The notes under the pieces were generated by a model. That model was not told the DNA's origin and searched no databases. It saw nothing but the letters and a program-made list of their open reading frames with translations. A DNA stretch of 64,000 nt from Piscibacillus salipiscarius JCM 13188 (lineage in GTDB: Bacteria; Bacillota; Bacilli; Bacillales; Alkalibacillaceae): contig NZ_BBCD01000004.1 of NCBI RefSeq assembly GCF_001311865.1, positions 101,832 to 165,831 on the forward strand. The letters run 5' to 3'. The position numbers and the translations under genes were made by a program. Shown here in pieces: positions 10,477 through 20,460 of the stretch (within the stretch, counting starts at the first letter, position 1; each line of letters starts with the position of its first letter).

Positions 10477-10502
10477 TGAAACAAATGAATCCATCATACG
10501 TT
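10477..10502 (+). promoter_or_regulatory. Candidate ECF sigma factor promoter
   Basis: TGAAAC at 10477-10482, a 16-base spacer, then CGTT at 10499. This matches the TGAAAC-N16-CGT pattern of Bacillus extracytoplasmic sigma factors such as SigW and SigM, though the last base differs from the usual A or C. The start of transcription would fall ~18 bases before the lipoprotein ATG, a sensible leader containing the AGAGGAG ribosome site. Confidence 0.5.
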
Positions 10503-10525
10503 ATGTAAGTAGAGGAGTTGATAAC

Positions 10526-11101
10526 ATGATCAAGAAAAGTTTCGTTTTGCTATCATTCATTTTATTAATAGCTGGTTGTGCCACCAGCGAGGAAAAGAGT
10601 ATTCAAGACATTGAAAAGTCTATTCAAGAATCTGGTAATGTTAATATACAAATCATTGAACCTGAGGGGTTCGAGGTCAGTGTAGCTAGTGTTCTTGGCC
10701 AGCCTGGAGGACAGAAAAATAGAGAAGTTCGTATAGGTTTTGACAACAAGGTATCTGACTCTAAATTAATGTCAGAGGATGAAATTGAGGACAAAGAAGA
10801 TCAACTGAATATTGATTATATCTATGGGCCATATTCAGACAACCCTAATTTTGAACTTATTTTAACTTCGGAATCGATGCAGACATTAATTGACCCAAAC
10901 CTAAATTTCGAACCAAAAACCATTTCGGATAGCACGGTACTTTACCAGGAGCGTCCTGCCGACAATTTATTAATCGTTCAGTACCCTTATGAAGGTGGAG
11001 TTATTCGCTTAGATGCAACGCTGAGTGATGACGTTTCAAAAGAAGATGTTTGGGGTTACGTGGAAGAGTTATTGGGTGAATATAAGTCTTTAATGGATTA
11101 A
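10526..11101 (+). CDS. Lipoprotein of unknown function
   Basis: The start at 10526 (MIKKSFVLLS) is behind AGAGGAG. A lipoprotein signal ends with the lipobox LIAGC, so it is anchored in the outer leaflet of the membrane. The mature ~170 residues are acidic and not recognised. The candidate ECF promoter directly upstream suggests expression during envelope stress. It ends at 11101, followed by a 21-bp repeat array and a terminator. Confidence 0.75.
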   Translation: MIKKSFVLLSFILLIAGCATSEEKSIQDIEKSIQESGNVNIQIIEPEGFEVSVASVLGQPGGQKNREVRIGFDNKVSDSKLMSEDEIEDKEDQLNIDYIYGPYSDNPNFELILTSESMQTLIDPNLNFEPKTISDSTVLYQERPADNLLIVQYPYEGGVIRLDATLSDDVSKEDVWGYVEELLGEYKSLMD

Positions 11102-11235
11102 TTTCTAAATAAATAATAGGTTCAATATAAGTTTTACACAAGTTATCCACAATTTAAAAACGCTGATTAATTTGTTGGAGAGGTGATTGAAGCAAGAGCA
11201 TACGAACAGTTGATCTCATCGAAGGGCGTGTGTAC

Positions 11236-11378
11236 CTAACTTAGTTATTAACCCTTAATACTTGTTATTAATTCACACTTGCTTGTTGATAATTCTAATA
11301 AACTTGTAGATAAATTCGCCAAACCTGTTGATATATACTGAATATATGTTGATATCTATTTAAAACCTGTTGATAAGT
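11236..11378. repeat. Seven-unit, 21-bp-phased direct repeat array (core TTGTTGATAA)
   Basis: The G of the core falls at 11244, 11264, 11285, 11306, 11327, 11348 and 11369, giving steps of 20, 21, 21, 21, 21 and 21 bp. Unit cores are AGTTATTAA, TGTTATTAA, TGTTGATAA, TGTAGATAA, TGTTGATAT, TGTTGATAT and TGTTGATAA. The bases between cores are not conserved. It lies between two convergent genes and directly before a terminator hairpin. The core differs by one base from the DnaA box TGTGGATAA, and a perfect DnaA box (TTATCCACA) lies at 11143-11151. The stretch 11102-11235 shows nothing else recognisable. Confidence 0.85.
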
Positions 11379-11379
11379 T

Positions 11380-11422
11380 AAAAAGACGCTTGGGGTCACT
11401 TCAACCCCCATGCGTCTTTTTT
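11380..11422. terminator. Bidirectional terminator between lipoprotein and ABC genes
   Basis: AAAAAGACGC-TTGGGG stem pairing with CCCCCATGCGTC, flanked by an A run on one side and T7 on the other, so it can work on both strands of this convergent junction. Confidence 0.85.
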
Positions 11423-12228
11423 TAATAACCTAACACAGCACGGTCACTTTCAATCGTTTTACCTCTAATGCGCTGGAACTCATCTAACAAGTTTTGAATC
11501 GTTAGCTTTTGTTTTTCTTCGCCTTTTACATCAAAAATCACTTGACCTTTATCCATCATAAACAGACGGTCCCCGAGGTCTAGTGCTTGCTGCATGTTGT
11601 GCGTTACCATTAACGTCGTTAGGCCGAACTTCGAAACGACATCTTTCGTAATTTCTGTAATGAGTTCTGCTCGTGATGGGTCGAGTGCTGCAGTATGTTC
11701 GTCGAGTAACAATATATATGGTTCAGTAAACGTCGCCATAAGGAGGGACAAGGCTTGACGTTCACCACCGGATAAGAAACCGACTTTGGCGTTCAGTCGA
11801 TCTTCTAATCCTAAGTTCAAAGTCTCAAGGTATTCTCTAAAGTAATCTTTTCGCTTTTTACTCACACCTGGAACTAAGCGGCGCTTTTTATCTCGCGCGT
11901 AAGCCATGGCTAAGTTTTCTTCAATTGTCATAGATGGCGCGGTGCCAGCCATAGGGTCCTGGAATACGCGGCCAACCATTTTCGATCGTTTATATTCTGG
12001 TAGATGCGTCACATTCTTCTCGTTAATAAACACCTCACCGACATCTGGAAGAAGACTGCCCGAAACCACATTCATAAGCGTTGATTTCCCTGCTCCGTTA
12101 CTTCCAATGACCGTTACAAATTCACCTTTATTTAGTTGTAGGTTAATCCGCTGTAAGGCTTTCTTTTCATCTGGTGTGTCTTCATTAAATGTCATAGAGA
12201 CATCTTCAATTTTAAGCACTGGCTTCAC
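11422..12228 (-). CDS. ABC transporter ATP-binding protein
   Basis: 268 residues with Walker A GSNGAGKST, signature LSGGERQ, Walker B YILLLDEHTAALDP and switch His in VTHNMQQ. It is the ATPase of an importer whose permease and PF04392-type binding protein lie directly upstream. Its start overlaps the permease end by 17 bases. The set resembles the Streptococcus trpXYZ-type systems for amino acids, but the substrate cannot be told from sequence. Confidence 0.9.
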   Translation of the reverse strand: MKPVLKIEDVSMTFNEDTPDEKKALQRINLQLNKGEFVTVIGSNGAGKSTLMNVVSGSLLPDVGEVFINEKNVTHLPEYKRSKMVGRVFQDPMAGTAPSMTIEENLAMAYARDKKRRLVPGVSKKRKDYFREYLETLNLGLEDRLNAKVGFLSGGERQALSLLMATFTEPYILLLDEHTAALDPSRAELITEITKDVVSKFGLTTLMVTHNMQQALDLGDRLFMMDKGQVIFDVKGEEKQKLTIQNLLDEFQRIRGKTIESDRAVLGY

Positions 12229-13203
12229 GCTCCTTTTGCTGGGCTAGGGCTGTGCGTTTGGCGATGCGGCGTTTCCTTTCGCGCTGTGCTTGTAAGGCTT
12301 TTGGCGCAACTAAAGCTGCGATTACAAGAACTGCTGTGATGAGCTTAAGGTCACTTGACTCAAGGAATTCGACCCTAAGGGCAAGAGTGACGACAATTCG
12401 GTAAATAATAGCACCTAAGATGACTGCCAGCGTCACCCTAGCGATTGTCTTTTTACCAAATAGAGCCTCACCGATAATGACGGATGCCAGTCCAATCACG
12501 ATCATCCCAATTCCCATGTTTAAGTTCGCAAAACCTCCAAGCTGTGCGACAAGTGCACCTGATAAAGCAACAAGAGCGTTTGATAATCCAATTCCAACAA
12601 TAATCAGGAAGTTCGTATTCGCTGATAAACTGCGAATCATTTTTGGTTATCACCTGTAGCGCGAATGGCTAGGCCAACTTCTGTTTTGAGGAAATAATCT
12701 AATAAGAATTTGATTACCACTGTTACAACAGTCATAACAATTAAAATGGACCATGTGGTTGGAACACGATCTGCACCAAAAAGTTGAAGCATGCCGTTTA
12801 AGGCTGAATCCATCCCTGTTCCACCTAAAAACGAATGGATTTGACTAATTAAAGTAGATTCGTTTAATAGCGAAACAGTCGGTTGCCCCATGAACCGTAA
12901 ATTAATCGAGTAAAGTGCGATCATCATTAGAATACCTGCTAGCAAGGCATTAATTTTACCTGCTGTATGTAAAAGTCCAGTAATGCAGCCAGCTATGAAT
13001 CCAGCTAAAGCTCCGATTAATGTTGCGAATACGGGTGATACTCCATTTACGATTAACATGGCAGAAATACCTGCGCCTGTTACGAAGCTGCCATCAACAG
13101 TCAGGTCCGGAAAGTCCAACACCCGAAAAGATAGGTAGACACCTAGGGCCATGATGGCATAGATCACTCCTGATTCGATTGCACCGAATAATGCGATTAA
13201 CAT
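12212..13203 (-). CDS. ABC transporter permease (frame break near 12640)
   Basis: Two adjacent frames make one ~330-residue permease of the BPD_transp_2 type: the N-terminal part from the ATG at 13203 (MLIALFGAIESGVIY) ends GDNQK, and the next frame resumes MIRSLSANTNFLI. One A is missing in the CAAAAATG run. It has about 8-9 hydrophobic segments and a basic C-terminus. It forms the membrane channel with the ATPase that overlaps its end. Confidence 0.85.
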
Positions 13204-13233
13204 AGCGTCCTCCTTCTCGGCTTATGTATGGTT

Positions 13234-13259
13234 GTAAAGCAGGCCGAGGCCTGCTTTAC
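13234..13259 (-). promoter_or_regulatory. Intercistronic 12-bp hairpin between binding protein and permease
   Basis: Perfect inverted repeat GTAAAGCAGGCC / GGCCTGCTTTAC with almost no spacer, lying 4 bases after the binding-protein stop and 30 before the permease start. No T run follows on the minus strand, so it looks like a processing or stability hairpin that favours the binding protein mRNA rather than a full terminator. Confidence 0.6.
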
Positions 13260-13263
13260 TTTT

Positions 13264-14265
13264 TTATTCTGCCGCTTCTACTAACTGCGCTTCTTCATCC
13301 CATTCGCTCTTCCATTCAACGGCTTGCTCTTCCGCAGCGCCTTTGTTGATAAACAGCTGAATTTCAGGCGGATATTCTGGCTTAATGTCACTAGGTGATT
13401 TTTCACCTTTTAGAATTTGAGCTGCCATTTCACCTGTGCGGTATCCAATTGTGTGATAATCAATTCCAAATGTTGCAAATCCACCTTTTTTAAGTGAGTC
13501 AGGCTCGCCGACAATAAGCGGGATATCCTGCTCATTGGCAACACCGACGACACTGTCTAACGCTTCAACAACTGTGTTATCGGTAATAATGTAAAATACG
13601 TCAATTTCACTTACTAGTGATTGAGATGCTTGCTGAACTTCTGCTGCGTTCGCAACGGTACGCTCAACGATGGATAGGCTCGTGCCTTCAACGGCTTTTT
13701 TCACATCTTCAATTTGTGAAACCGAGTTAGGCTCACCTGCGTTATAGATCATACCAACTGTTGCACCTTCAAAATTTGCATCGATAAACTCGACCGTTTT
13801 GCTAATCGCATCAGGGTGTAAATCAGATACACCAGTAATGTTCTCCCCCGCTTCATCCATTGATGGAACTAAGCCCGCATCGACTGGATCTGTAACAGAT
13901 GTGTAAACAATTGGAATGTCACTTGTTGCATTTAAAGCGCCAAGCGCACTCGGCGTAGAGTTCGCAAAAATTAAATCCACATTATCTGCGACGAAGCCAT
14001 CTGAAATTGTTTTAACGTTGTTCTGATCCCCTTGGGCACTGCTGAAATCATATTCTACATCAAGACCTGCATCTTTTAACGCCTCTTGGAACCCTTCATA
14101 TGCTCGGTCTAAAGACGGGTGCTCAACAATTTGAGTCGCACCTACTAAATAAGTTTCACCATCTCCTCCAGACCCACCAGACTGAGATCCACTCTCTTCA
14201 CCACATGCGGCTAATAGCCCTAAACCTATGACTGCCACACTCATCAACTGAAACATCTTTCTCAT
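13264..14265 (-). CDS. ABC transporter substrate-binding lipoprotein (PF04392 type)
   Basis: 333 residues. A lipoprotein signal ends GLLAACG. A Gly/Ser linker follows, then a two-lobed periplasmic-binding-like fold of the ABC_sub_bind family (YLVGATQIVEHPSLDRAYEG is the usual opening; later DIPIVYTSVTDP and VGMIYNAGEPNS). It is the substrate receptor for the downstream permease and ATPase. The substrate is unknown; some relatives bind aromatic amino acids. It is the first gene of the operon. Confidence 0.85.
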   Translation of the reverse strand: MRKMFQLMSVAVIGLGLLAACGEESGSQSGGSGGDGETYLVGATQIVEHPSLDRAYEGFQEALKDAGLDVEYDFSSAQGDQNNVKTISDGFVADNVDLIFANSTPSALGALNATSDIPIVYTSVTDPVDAGLVPSMDEAGENITGVSDLHPDAISKTVEFIDANFEGATVGMIYNAGEPNSVSQIEDVKKAVEGTSLSIVERTVANAAEVQQASQSLVSEIDVFYIITDNTVVEALDSVVGVANEQDIPLIVGEPDSLKKGGFATFGIDYHTIGYRTGEMAAQILKGEKSPSDIKPEYPPEIQLFINKGAAEEQAVEWKSEWDEEAQLVEAAE

Positions 14266-14288
14266 AAAATGTTCCCCCTCATTTTTGA

Positions 14289-14341
14289 TATAAAATGATT
14301 CTCTGGCTCGTCACTCAAGTTGTTTAATATAAGATGATTCT
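14289..14341 (-). repeat. Direct repeat pair upstream of the binding-protein gene
   Basis: ATATAAAATGATTCT and ATATAAGATGATTCT (top strand) occur 39 bp apart, ending 24 bases before the start at 14265. They may be two binding sites of a regulator of the ABC operon. No T-box or riboswitch is visible here. Confidence 0.4.
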
Positions 14342-14519
14342 ATATACCTATCCCAAACTCCTTTTAGAAATGTGAGTTTTTATATTTAAGAGCAACTTGC
14401 TCTTGTTTTACTTCTAGGTTACTTTTAACTGCAAAATGCGTCTGGTATGTCTTTTATTTTCTTTGTATGCTGCTCTATTTAGATTTATTTTACATTGAAT
14501 GCTTCCCTATTTTAGCCCT

Positions 14520-15951
14520 CTAGACGTTCACCTTTTTTCGGCTTGGTGGTTGATGAATAGCTTGACCTGTTAGGGCTTCAACTGCTTCGAGCAAACCTTC
14601 GTCCATACTTGGATGGGCGAAGTTCGGGAACGTGACGTCTTCTTCCTTTGCTGCCATTTCAAGTAACTGTACGAAGTTACTAGATAATTCTATGGCGCCT
14701 GCACCGATCATATGAATGCCGAGAACAATTTCGGTGTTAGCATCGCTAATGACTTTAACCAATCCTTCTTTCTGCCCTGATAACATCGCATAGCCGTTCG
14801 CTTTCAGTGAGAACTCACCTGTTCGGTATTCAATGCCGCTTTCTTTTGCATCAGATTCGGTCATGCCAACTGATGCTACAGGTGGCGTTGTATGAATAAT
14901 GGTTGGTAAAAAGGTTAGGTCCACTTCTGGATAGCCTTCTGCGATTGCCTCAGCTGCGACCTTCCCATGCTTAATCGCTTTGACTGCAAGGTTTGGGCCT
15001 TCTGCTGTGACATCCCCGACTGCGTATATATCAGGGTTTGAACTTTGCGCCATATGATTAACCACAACACGTCCGTCATCTGCCTGGTCAACTCCGAATC
15101 GATTAAGGCCTAAATCTTGAACATTAGGCTGGCGCTCACCACTCGTATATAAGTAAACCGCTTCAATAGATTGAGATTTTCCTTTATCATCCACCAATGA
15201 AACTAGTATTCCTTGGTCGGTCTGTTCTGCTGAAAATTCTTCTGCTCCTTTAATGACTTTGACCTTTTTCTTCTTAAATACTCTCATCAGCTCTTTTTCA
15301 ATTGAGGCATCAAGGCCTAGTGAGTCTGGTAAAATCAACGTCACTTTACTGCCGAACTCTGAATAAACAGATGCTACTTCGAGTGCAAGTTCGTCGCTCC
15401 CATATACGATCAAGCTCTCAGGGATTTCTTCAAATTCGTACAATGCGTCTGATAGAATCACGTTTTCTCGCACATCAGATAATTCCCCCCGGCAATACAG
15501 GCGTGCTTCCGGTTGCGATAATGGCCTTTTTAAATTGATAGATATCAAACTGATGGCCGTTCTCAACCCCAATTTTATTGTCACTCGTAAATGTTGCAGC
15601 ACCTTGAATCACCTCAACTTGGTTGGCTGAGCACAGTGCTTCAACACCTTTTCGAAGCTGAGTCGTCACTTGATCTTTGTATGCTAAAAGCTTCCCGAGG
15701 TCGAGTCCGGATTCTACTAAGTCAAAACCTAAGCTTTCCATATGAGGAATCTCTGATTTTTTCCGTGCAGCATACGCCCAAACTTTAGAAGGAATGCACC
15801 CTTTGTTTAAACAAACTCCGCCTAATACGTCTTTTTCGATCAGTGTGACCTTTTGCCCTAACTGCGCTGCACGAATCGCAGCCGTGTAACCTCCTGGACC
15901 TCCGCCAATAATGACAAGGTCACGTTCTTCGATCATTTCTCCGACAACCAT
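14520..15951 (-). CDS. lpdA: Dihydrolipoyl dehydrogenase (E3)
   Basis: Repaired length ~477 residues. N-terminal FAD site IIGGGPGGYTAA, the redox disulfide motif GGVCLNKGC, NAD site near SLIVYGSDELALEVAS, the second FAD motif YAVGDVT, and the C-terminal AHPSMDE carrying the active-site His and Glu. The frame breaks at a G6 run near 15487 that is one G too long. It re-oxidises the lipoyl arm of E2 with NAD. It starts directly after the E2 stop and is the last gene of the E1 alpha-E1 beta-E2-E3 set. Confidence 0.9.
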
Positions 15952-17153
15952 TTATATCATCTCCAGCATGAGTTTACTCGGATTTTCTATTAAACTTATA
16001 AAGCGGTTTGAGAAGGCGACTCCCGTTGCCCCGTCTGCTACCCTGTGGTCAAATGATAATGATAGATTCATCATTGGCGGATGACGATTTCATCGTGTTC
16101 GTTAACAACTGGGCGTTTTTTCGTTTTATGGAACGCAATCAGTGCTGTTTCTGGATAATTAATGATTGGTGTTGCCCCTGTGCTGCCGAGTGGCCCTACG
16201 TTACTCATCGTAAACGTGCCGCCCTTGTAATGCTTCGCTTCAAGCTTACCTTCCTGAGCTTTTTTAGTAAGACCTTTAATTTCCTTATGAATCTCCTGAA
16301 TTGATAACTGACCTGCCCCGTGCAGTACGGGTACAATCAATCCTTCTTCAACATCTGTCGCAAGACCTATATTGTAATCTTTCTTTAGTTTAATCGTTTC
16401 GTTTTCTTCATCCAGTTCCGCATTAAAGATTGGGTAATCTTTTAATGCAAAGACTAAAGCTTTAACAAAAAAGGCTGGGACAGATACTGAGATACCGTCT
16501 GCTTTCAGTTCTTCACGAAGTTCCATTAGTCGCGTCAAATCCACTTCGTCAAAATGAGTGACGTGCGGAATCGTGTATATTGATTTCGTCATTTTGGTTG
16601 CGATCTGTTTGCGCACGCCTCTAAACGGAATTTCATCTGGCTGCGATTCTCTTACCGGCTTTGCTTTCGGTGGCTCTTCCGCTTCTGGTTCCTGATTCAT
16701 AAATTGATAGACATCTTCCTCCGTCACACGTCCTGACGGGTCCGACGCTGGCACTTGTTCAATATCGATGCCATTTTCACGAGCAATTTTCCTCGTATAT
16801 GGAGTCGCTAATACTCGATTAACCGTAGTTATCATTCGTCTATTAGTTAACTCTTTTGTTTGAGATGGTGCTGGCGTTTCATCTTGTTTCTTAGTTTGAG
16901 CTTCCTCAGCCTGAGTTCCTTCACCTTCAATCATTAAAAGTGTTGTTCCTACTTGTACGGTTTCGCCAACGGGTACAACGATTTCTTTAATGGTTCCGTT
17001 TCCAGGTGACGGGAGCTCGGCAACCATTTTATCGGTTTGAACTTCAACAAGTGGCTGGTCCGTTTTAACGGTATCGCCTTCTTTGACGAGGTAATGAACG
17101 ATTTCACCTTCCGTCATCCCTTCGCCGATATCGTGTAATTTGACTTCTAGCAT
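15952..17153 (-). CDS. 2-oxoacid dehydrogenase E2 (dihydrolipoamide acyltransferase)
   Basis: The start is the ATG at 17153 (MLEVKLHDIGEG), behind GGGGGG. Domains: lipoyl domain ~1-77 with the modified lysine in QTDKM, Pro/Thr linker, E3/E1-binding domain (ATPYTRKIARENGID, SGRVTEEDV), and catalytic domain from ~170. The frame is one C short near 16075. Repair restores the essential HRVADG motif (FDHRVADGATG) and a stop at 15952-15954, next to the E3 start. The acyl group it carries depends on E1; in this setting a branched-chain or phenylacetyl group is likely. Confidence 0.9.
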
Positions 17154-17169
17154 GCTAGCATCCCCCCCT

Positions 17170-18188
17170 TTAGAAATGGACTGCTTTCTCGATACTTTGC
17201 AGCACTCGTTTTGGTGTTGGCAGCTGATGGTCTTCCAGCGCAAAAAATGGCACTGGCACATCAAAGCCTGTTACTCGCTCGATTGGTGCGCGTAAGTATA
17301 AAAAGGATGTATCGTTAATGACGGATAAAAGATCATTTCCGAGCCCGCCTGTCGATTGTGCTTCATGAACAATCACGCAGCGACCTGTTTTTTGAACCGA
17401 CTCCGCAATTAGATCTCGATCAAGTGGGTATAACGTTTTAAGGTCTAATACATCACATGTGATGCCCTTTTGCCCGGCTTGTTCAGCAGCCTGCTTAGCA
17501 ACTGGGACCATCGCTCCCCATGCAATGATCGTAATGTCGTCACCTTCCCCAATTTTTTCACCTTTGCCAATTTCAACCGTATATTTTCCTTCAGGGACAT
17601 CCTCGCGCTTAGCCCGGTAACTTCTCATCGGCTCCATGAATATAACTGGATCCGGGTCTCAATCGCAGCAATTAGCAGTCCCTTCGCATCATATGGTGTC
17701 GCTGGACAAACGACTTTAACTCCAGGCATATGGGTAAATAATGCCTCTGCACTATCCGAATGAACCTCTGGCGCGCGAATGCCCGCTCCATATGGCGCAC
17801 GAATCACCATTGGCACTGAAAAATGCCCCATCGTTTTCATACGGATTCTCGAAACGTGCGTCATAATTTGATCGTAGGCTGGGTAAATAAATCCCATGAA
17901 CTGCATCTCAGCAACAGGTTTGAACCCATTAACGGCAAGACCTACTGACGTTCCGACAATTCCAGATTCTGAAAGCGGTGTATCTACGACACGGTCTTCA
18001 CCGAAAACCTCTTGTAGTCCTTCAGTTGCGCGGAACACACCGCCGTTTTTCCCAATATCTTCACCGAGTAAAATCGTTCGCTCGTCTTCTTCAAGCATCG
18101 TTTTAAGCGCGTCGTTAACTGCTTGAACTAATGTTAGCTGATTTGTTTTACTCGTTTGATCAACCTTTTGTTCCATTTTTACATCCAT
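17170..18188 (-). CDS. 2-oxoacid dehydrogenase E1 beta subunit
   Basis: Two frames join near 17655, where CCCGGATCC is one G short; repaired length ~339 residues. Features are LLGEDIGKNGGVFRATEGLQ at the N-terminus (split here: EDIGKNGG, RATEGL), the TPP-contact SESGIVGTSVG, and VIVHEAQSTGG near the C-terminus. With E1 alpha it forms the TPP-dependent decarboxylase. Its start codon overlaps the E1 alpha stop by one base (TAATG), so the two are translationally coupled. Confidence 0.9.
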
Positions 18189-19245
18189 TAAGAATCCCTC
18201 CCTAGAAGCGCTAGATAGGATTGTTTCTGTTCTGATAGCTGCTTTGGCATGTTTTCAAAAACATGATCGAACAAGTCTTCTGGATTCGGCTTCGGATACT
18301 GCTCCATCGCTTCAACGGCTGATTCGACTTCATCAGTTAATTCACGTTCAATTTGCTCAACCCAAGCTTCATCCCAGAAATCGTTATTTTTCATAAAATG
18401 CTCTAAACGCTCAACCGGGTTCACCACATCTTCACCTTGACCATCTGGACGATACTTCGTTGGATCATCCGCTGTTGTATGGGCACCCGTTCTCCACGTG
18501 ACCGCTTCTATTAAGGTTGGCCCTTCGCCATTTCGCGCACGCTGAGCTGCTTTTTTTGTTTCAAAATAAACTGCGAAGACATCATTTCCATCAACTCTTA
18601 CACTTGGAATATCGTAAGCTAAGCCTTTTTGCGCAATCGTCTTCGAGTTCATCTGTTTTTCAAACGGAACCGAAATCGCGTAACGGTTATTTTGGTTAAA
18701 AAAGACCGTTGGCGTTTGGAACACACTTGCGAAGTTTAATCCTTCATGGAAATCACCTTCTGATGTCGCCCCATCACCGAAGAAGCAGAGCGCAATATTA
18801 TCGGTTCCTTTACGCTTTTCTGCCCAGGCTGAGCCAACTGCGTGCGGGATTTGCGTTGCGATTGGTACCGCTGCTGGAAAATATTTTTTTCCTTCTGGCG
18901 GGACACACCCTTCCGCACGGCCATTCCAATACAAAACGTGCGAACCATGTCAGCGCCAAAAGTTAAGGTCGCGCCATGATCACGGTAAGTCGGGAATACC
19001 CAGTCATGTTCACCTAGTGCCATCACGCTTCCGACTTGTGAAGCTTCCTGCCCTTCAAACGGTGGGTACGTTCCAATGCGGCCTTGACGCTGAAGGCTAA
19101 TCGCTTTTCGGTCAAATATTCTTATCCTTAACATATGACGATAAACCTGTTTAACCAGATCTTCGTTAATGTTCTCCATGCTCGCTTGATCGACAACGTT
19201 GCCTTGATCATCCATCACTTTGATGATGGGAAATTGCTCTTCCAT
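18188..19245 (-). CDS. 2-oxoacid dehydrogenase E1 alpha subunit
   Basis: Starts at 19245 (MEEQFPIIKVMDD). The frame breaks near 18930 (one T short in ACGTTTTGT); repaired length ~352 residues. The TPP motif runs from GDGATSEGD to NQNN, and HAVGSAW and RTGAHTTADDP are typical of E1 alpha. It decarboxylates the 2-oxoacid and passes the acyl group to E2. Lying 12 bases after phenylalanine dehydrogenase, its substrate may be phenylpyruvate rather than branched-chain oxoacids; sequence alone cannot settle this. Confidence 0.9.
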
Positions 19246-19257
19246 CCTGCTTCCCCC

Positions 19258-20407
19258 TTAGCGTATATTCCACTTCGGTTTATCTGAGCGTGTAAAGAAG
19301 CTATTTCGCTTCTCGCGTTTAGCCATTAAGTTATCGCAATACTGATTAGCTGCTTCAACAGTTGAAATGTTTTGCGTTTTTGGCTGTTTTATAAACTTCC
19401 ATCATCGTGTTATAAATCTCTTTTGTTTTAAGTAAAACACGCTCTTTATTAGGTCCATATAGCTCATCGGTTACTTGTATCAAACCACCAGCATTAATAA
19501 TGTAATCAGGTGCATATAAAATGCCTCGATCAGCAAGTTCGTGTCCGTGTTTTTCTTCAAGTAACTGATTATTCGCAGCTCCTGCAATTGCTTTAAACTT
19601 AAATTGCTCTATTGTTGTCTCGTTAATAATTCCTCCAAAAGCACAAGGCACAAAAATATCAGCATCAGCTAAGTAGATGTCATTCGGTTCAACGATGTGC
19701 AGTTTACCTGGTAAACCTTTTGCTTCTAATTGAATCGTTTCGATGTTTTCAGTGCTAATGTCTGATGCGTAGACCGTTGCGCCTTCTTCTAATAAACGCT
19801 TCGCTACTTTAAAGCCAACTTTTCCGAGTCCTTGAATCGCATACGATACGGCGCTTAGATCTTCATGGTCAAAAAGCATGTGACATGTTGCTTTTAAACC
19901 ATAGATTACACCTTGTGATGTCGGGATTGACGAGTCTCCACCACCTCCGTATGCTTCAGGAATTCCTGCAATGTTTTTCGTTTCTTTATACGCATGGACG
20001 AAATCTTCTAACGTCGTCCCCATATCAGTTCCCGTGTAAAATCGCCCGTTAAGAGAATCAACGAACTGGCCAAATGCGCGGAATAATTCAGGTGATTTAT
20101 CTGTTTTAGGATCGCCAATAATAACGGATTTTCCTCCACCAAAATCTAAATCAGCCGCGGCACATTTGTAGCTCATACCTTTAGATAGTCTAAGCACGTC
20201 TTCTAATGCATCATCAAACGTTTCATAAGGATGCATGCGGCAACCACCAATCGCCGGACCAAGTTTAGTGCTATGTATGGCGATGATTGCTCTGAGTCCT
20301 GTTTCCGGATCATTACAGAAAATGACTTGTTCATGCTCCATCATCTTACTCATGAGGTCGTAGCTTTCGTTTCGATCGTTCTTTGACGATGTTTTTAAAA
20401 AACTCAT
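19258..20407 (-). CDS. pdh: Phenylalanine dehydrogenase (Glu/Leu/Phe/Val dehydrogenase family)
   Basis: The start is the ATG at 20407 ([11 protein letters not shown]) behind GAGGAGG. The catalytic lysines lie in [15 protein letters not shown], and the NAD fold is at [10 protein letters not shown]. The substrate region reads [11 protein letters not shown], as I recall from Sporosarcina and Lysinibacillus PheDH, where leucine dehydrogenases have TAEDVGTT. The frame is one A too long near 19375; repair adds a ~40-residue tail with RNSFF and PKWNIR, which also matches PheDH endings. It would oxidatively deaminate L-Phe to phenylpyruvate. E1 alpha follows after 12 bases. A leucine dehydrogenase is the alternative and fits less well. 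Confidence 0.85.
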
Positions 20408-20460
20408 AACCATCCTCCTCAATCGGATTTAATTTTTATAAAACTAAACTTCAGGGTGAC

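Noticed and set aside
14266..14519. T-box or riboswitch before the ABC operon
   Set aside because: I looked for the T-box TGGNACC sequence and a terminator pair and found none; only direct repeats are visible.
15952..19245. E1, E2 and E3 as decayed pseudogenes
   Set aside because: Each has a single one-base break with full motifs on both sides, including the HRVADG motif beyond the break in E2.
19258..20407. Leucine dehydrogenase with a canonical branched-chain dehydrogenase operon
   Set aside because: TGTDMGTT and the PKWNIR ending fit phenylalanine dehydrogenase better, and the usual bkd partners (ptb, buk, bkdR) are absent. The branched-chain reading of the E1-E3 complex remains an open alternative.
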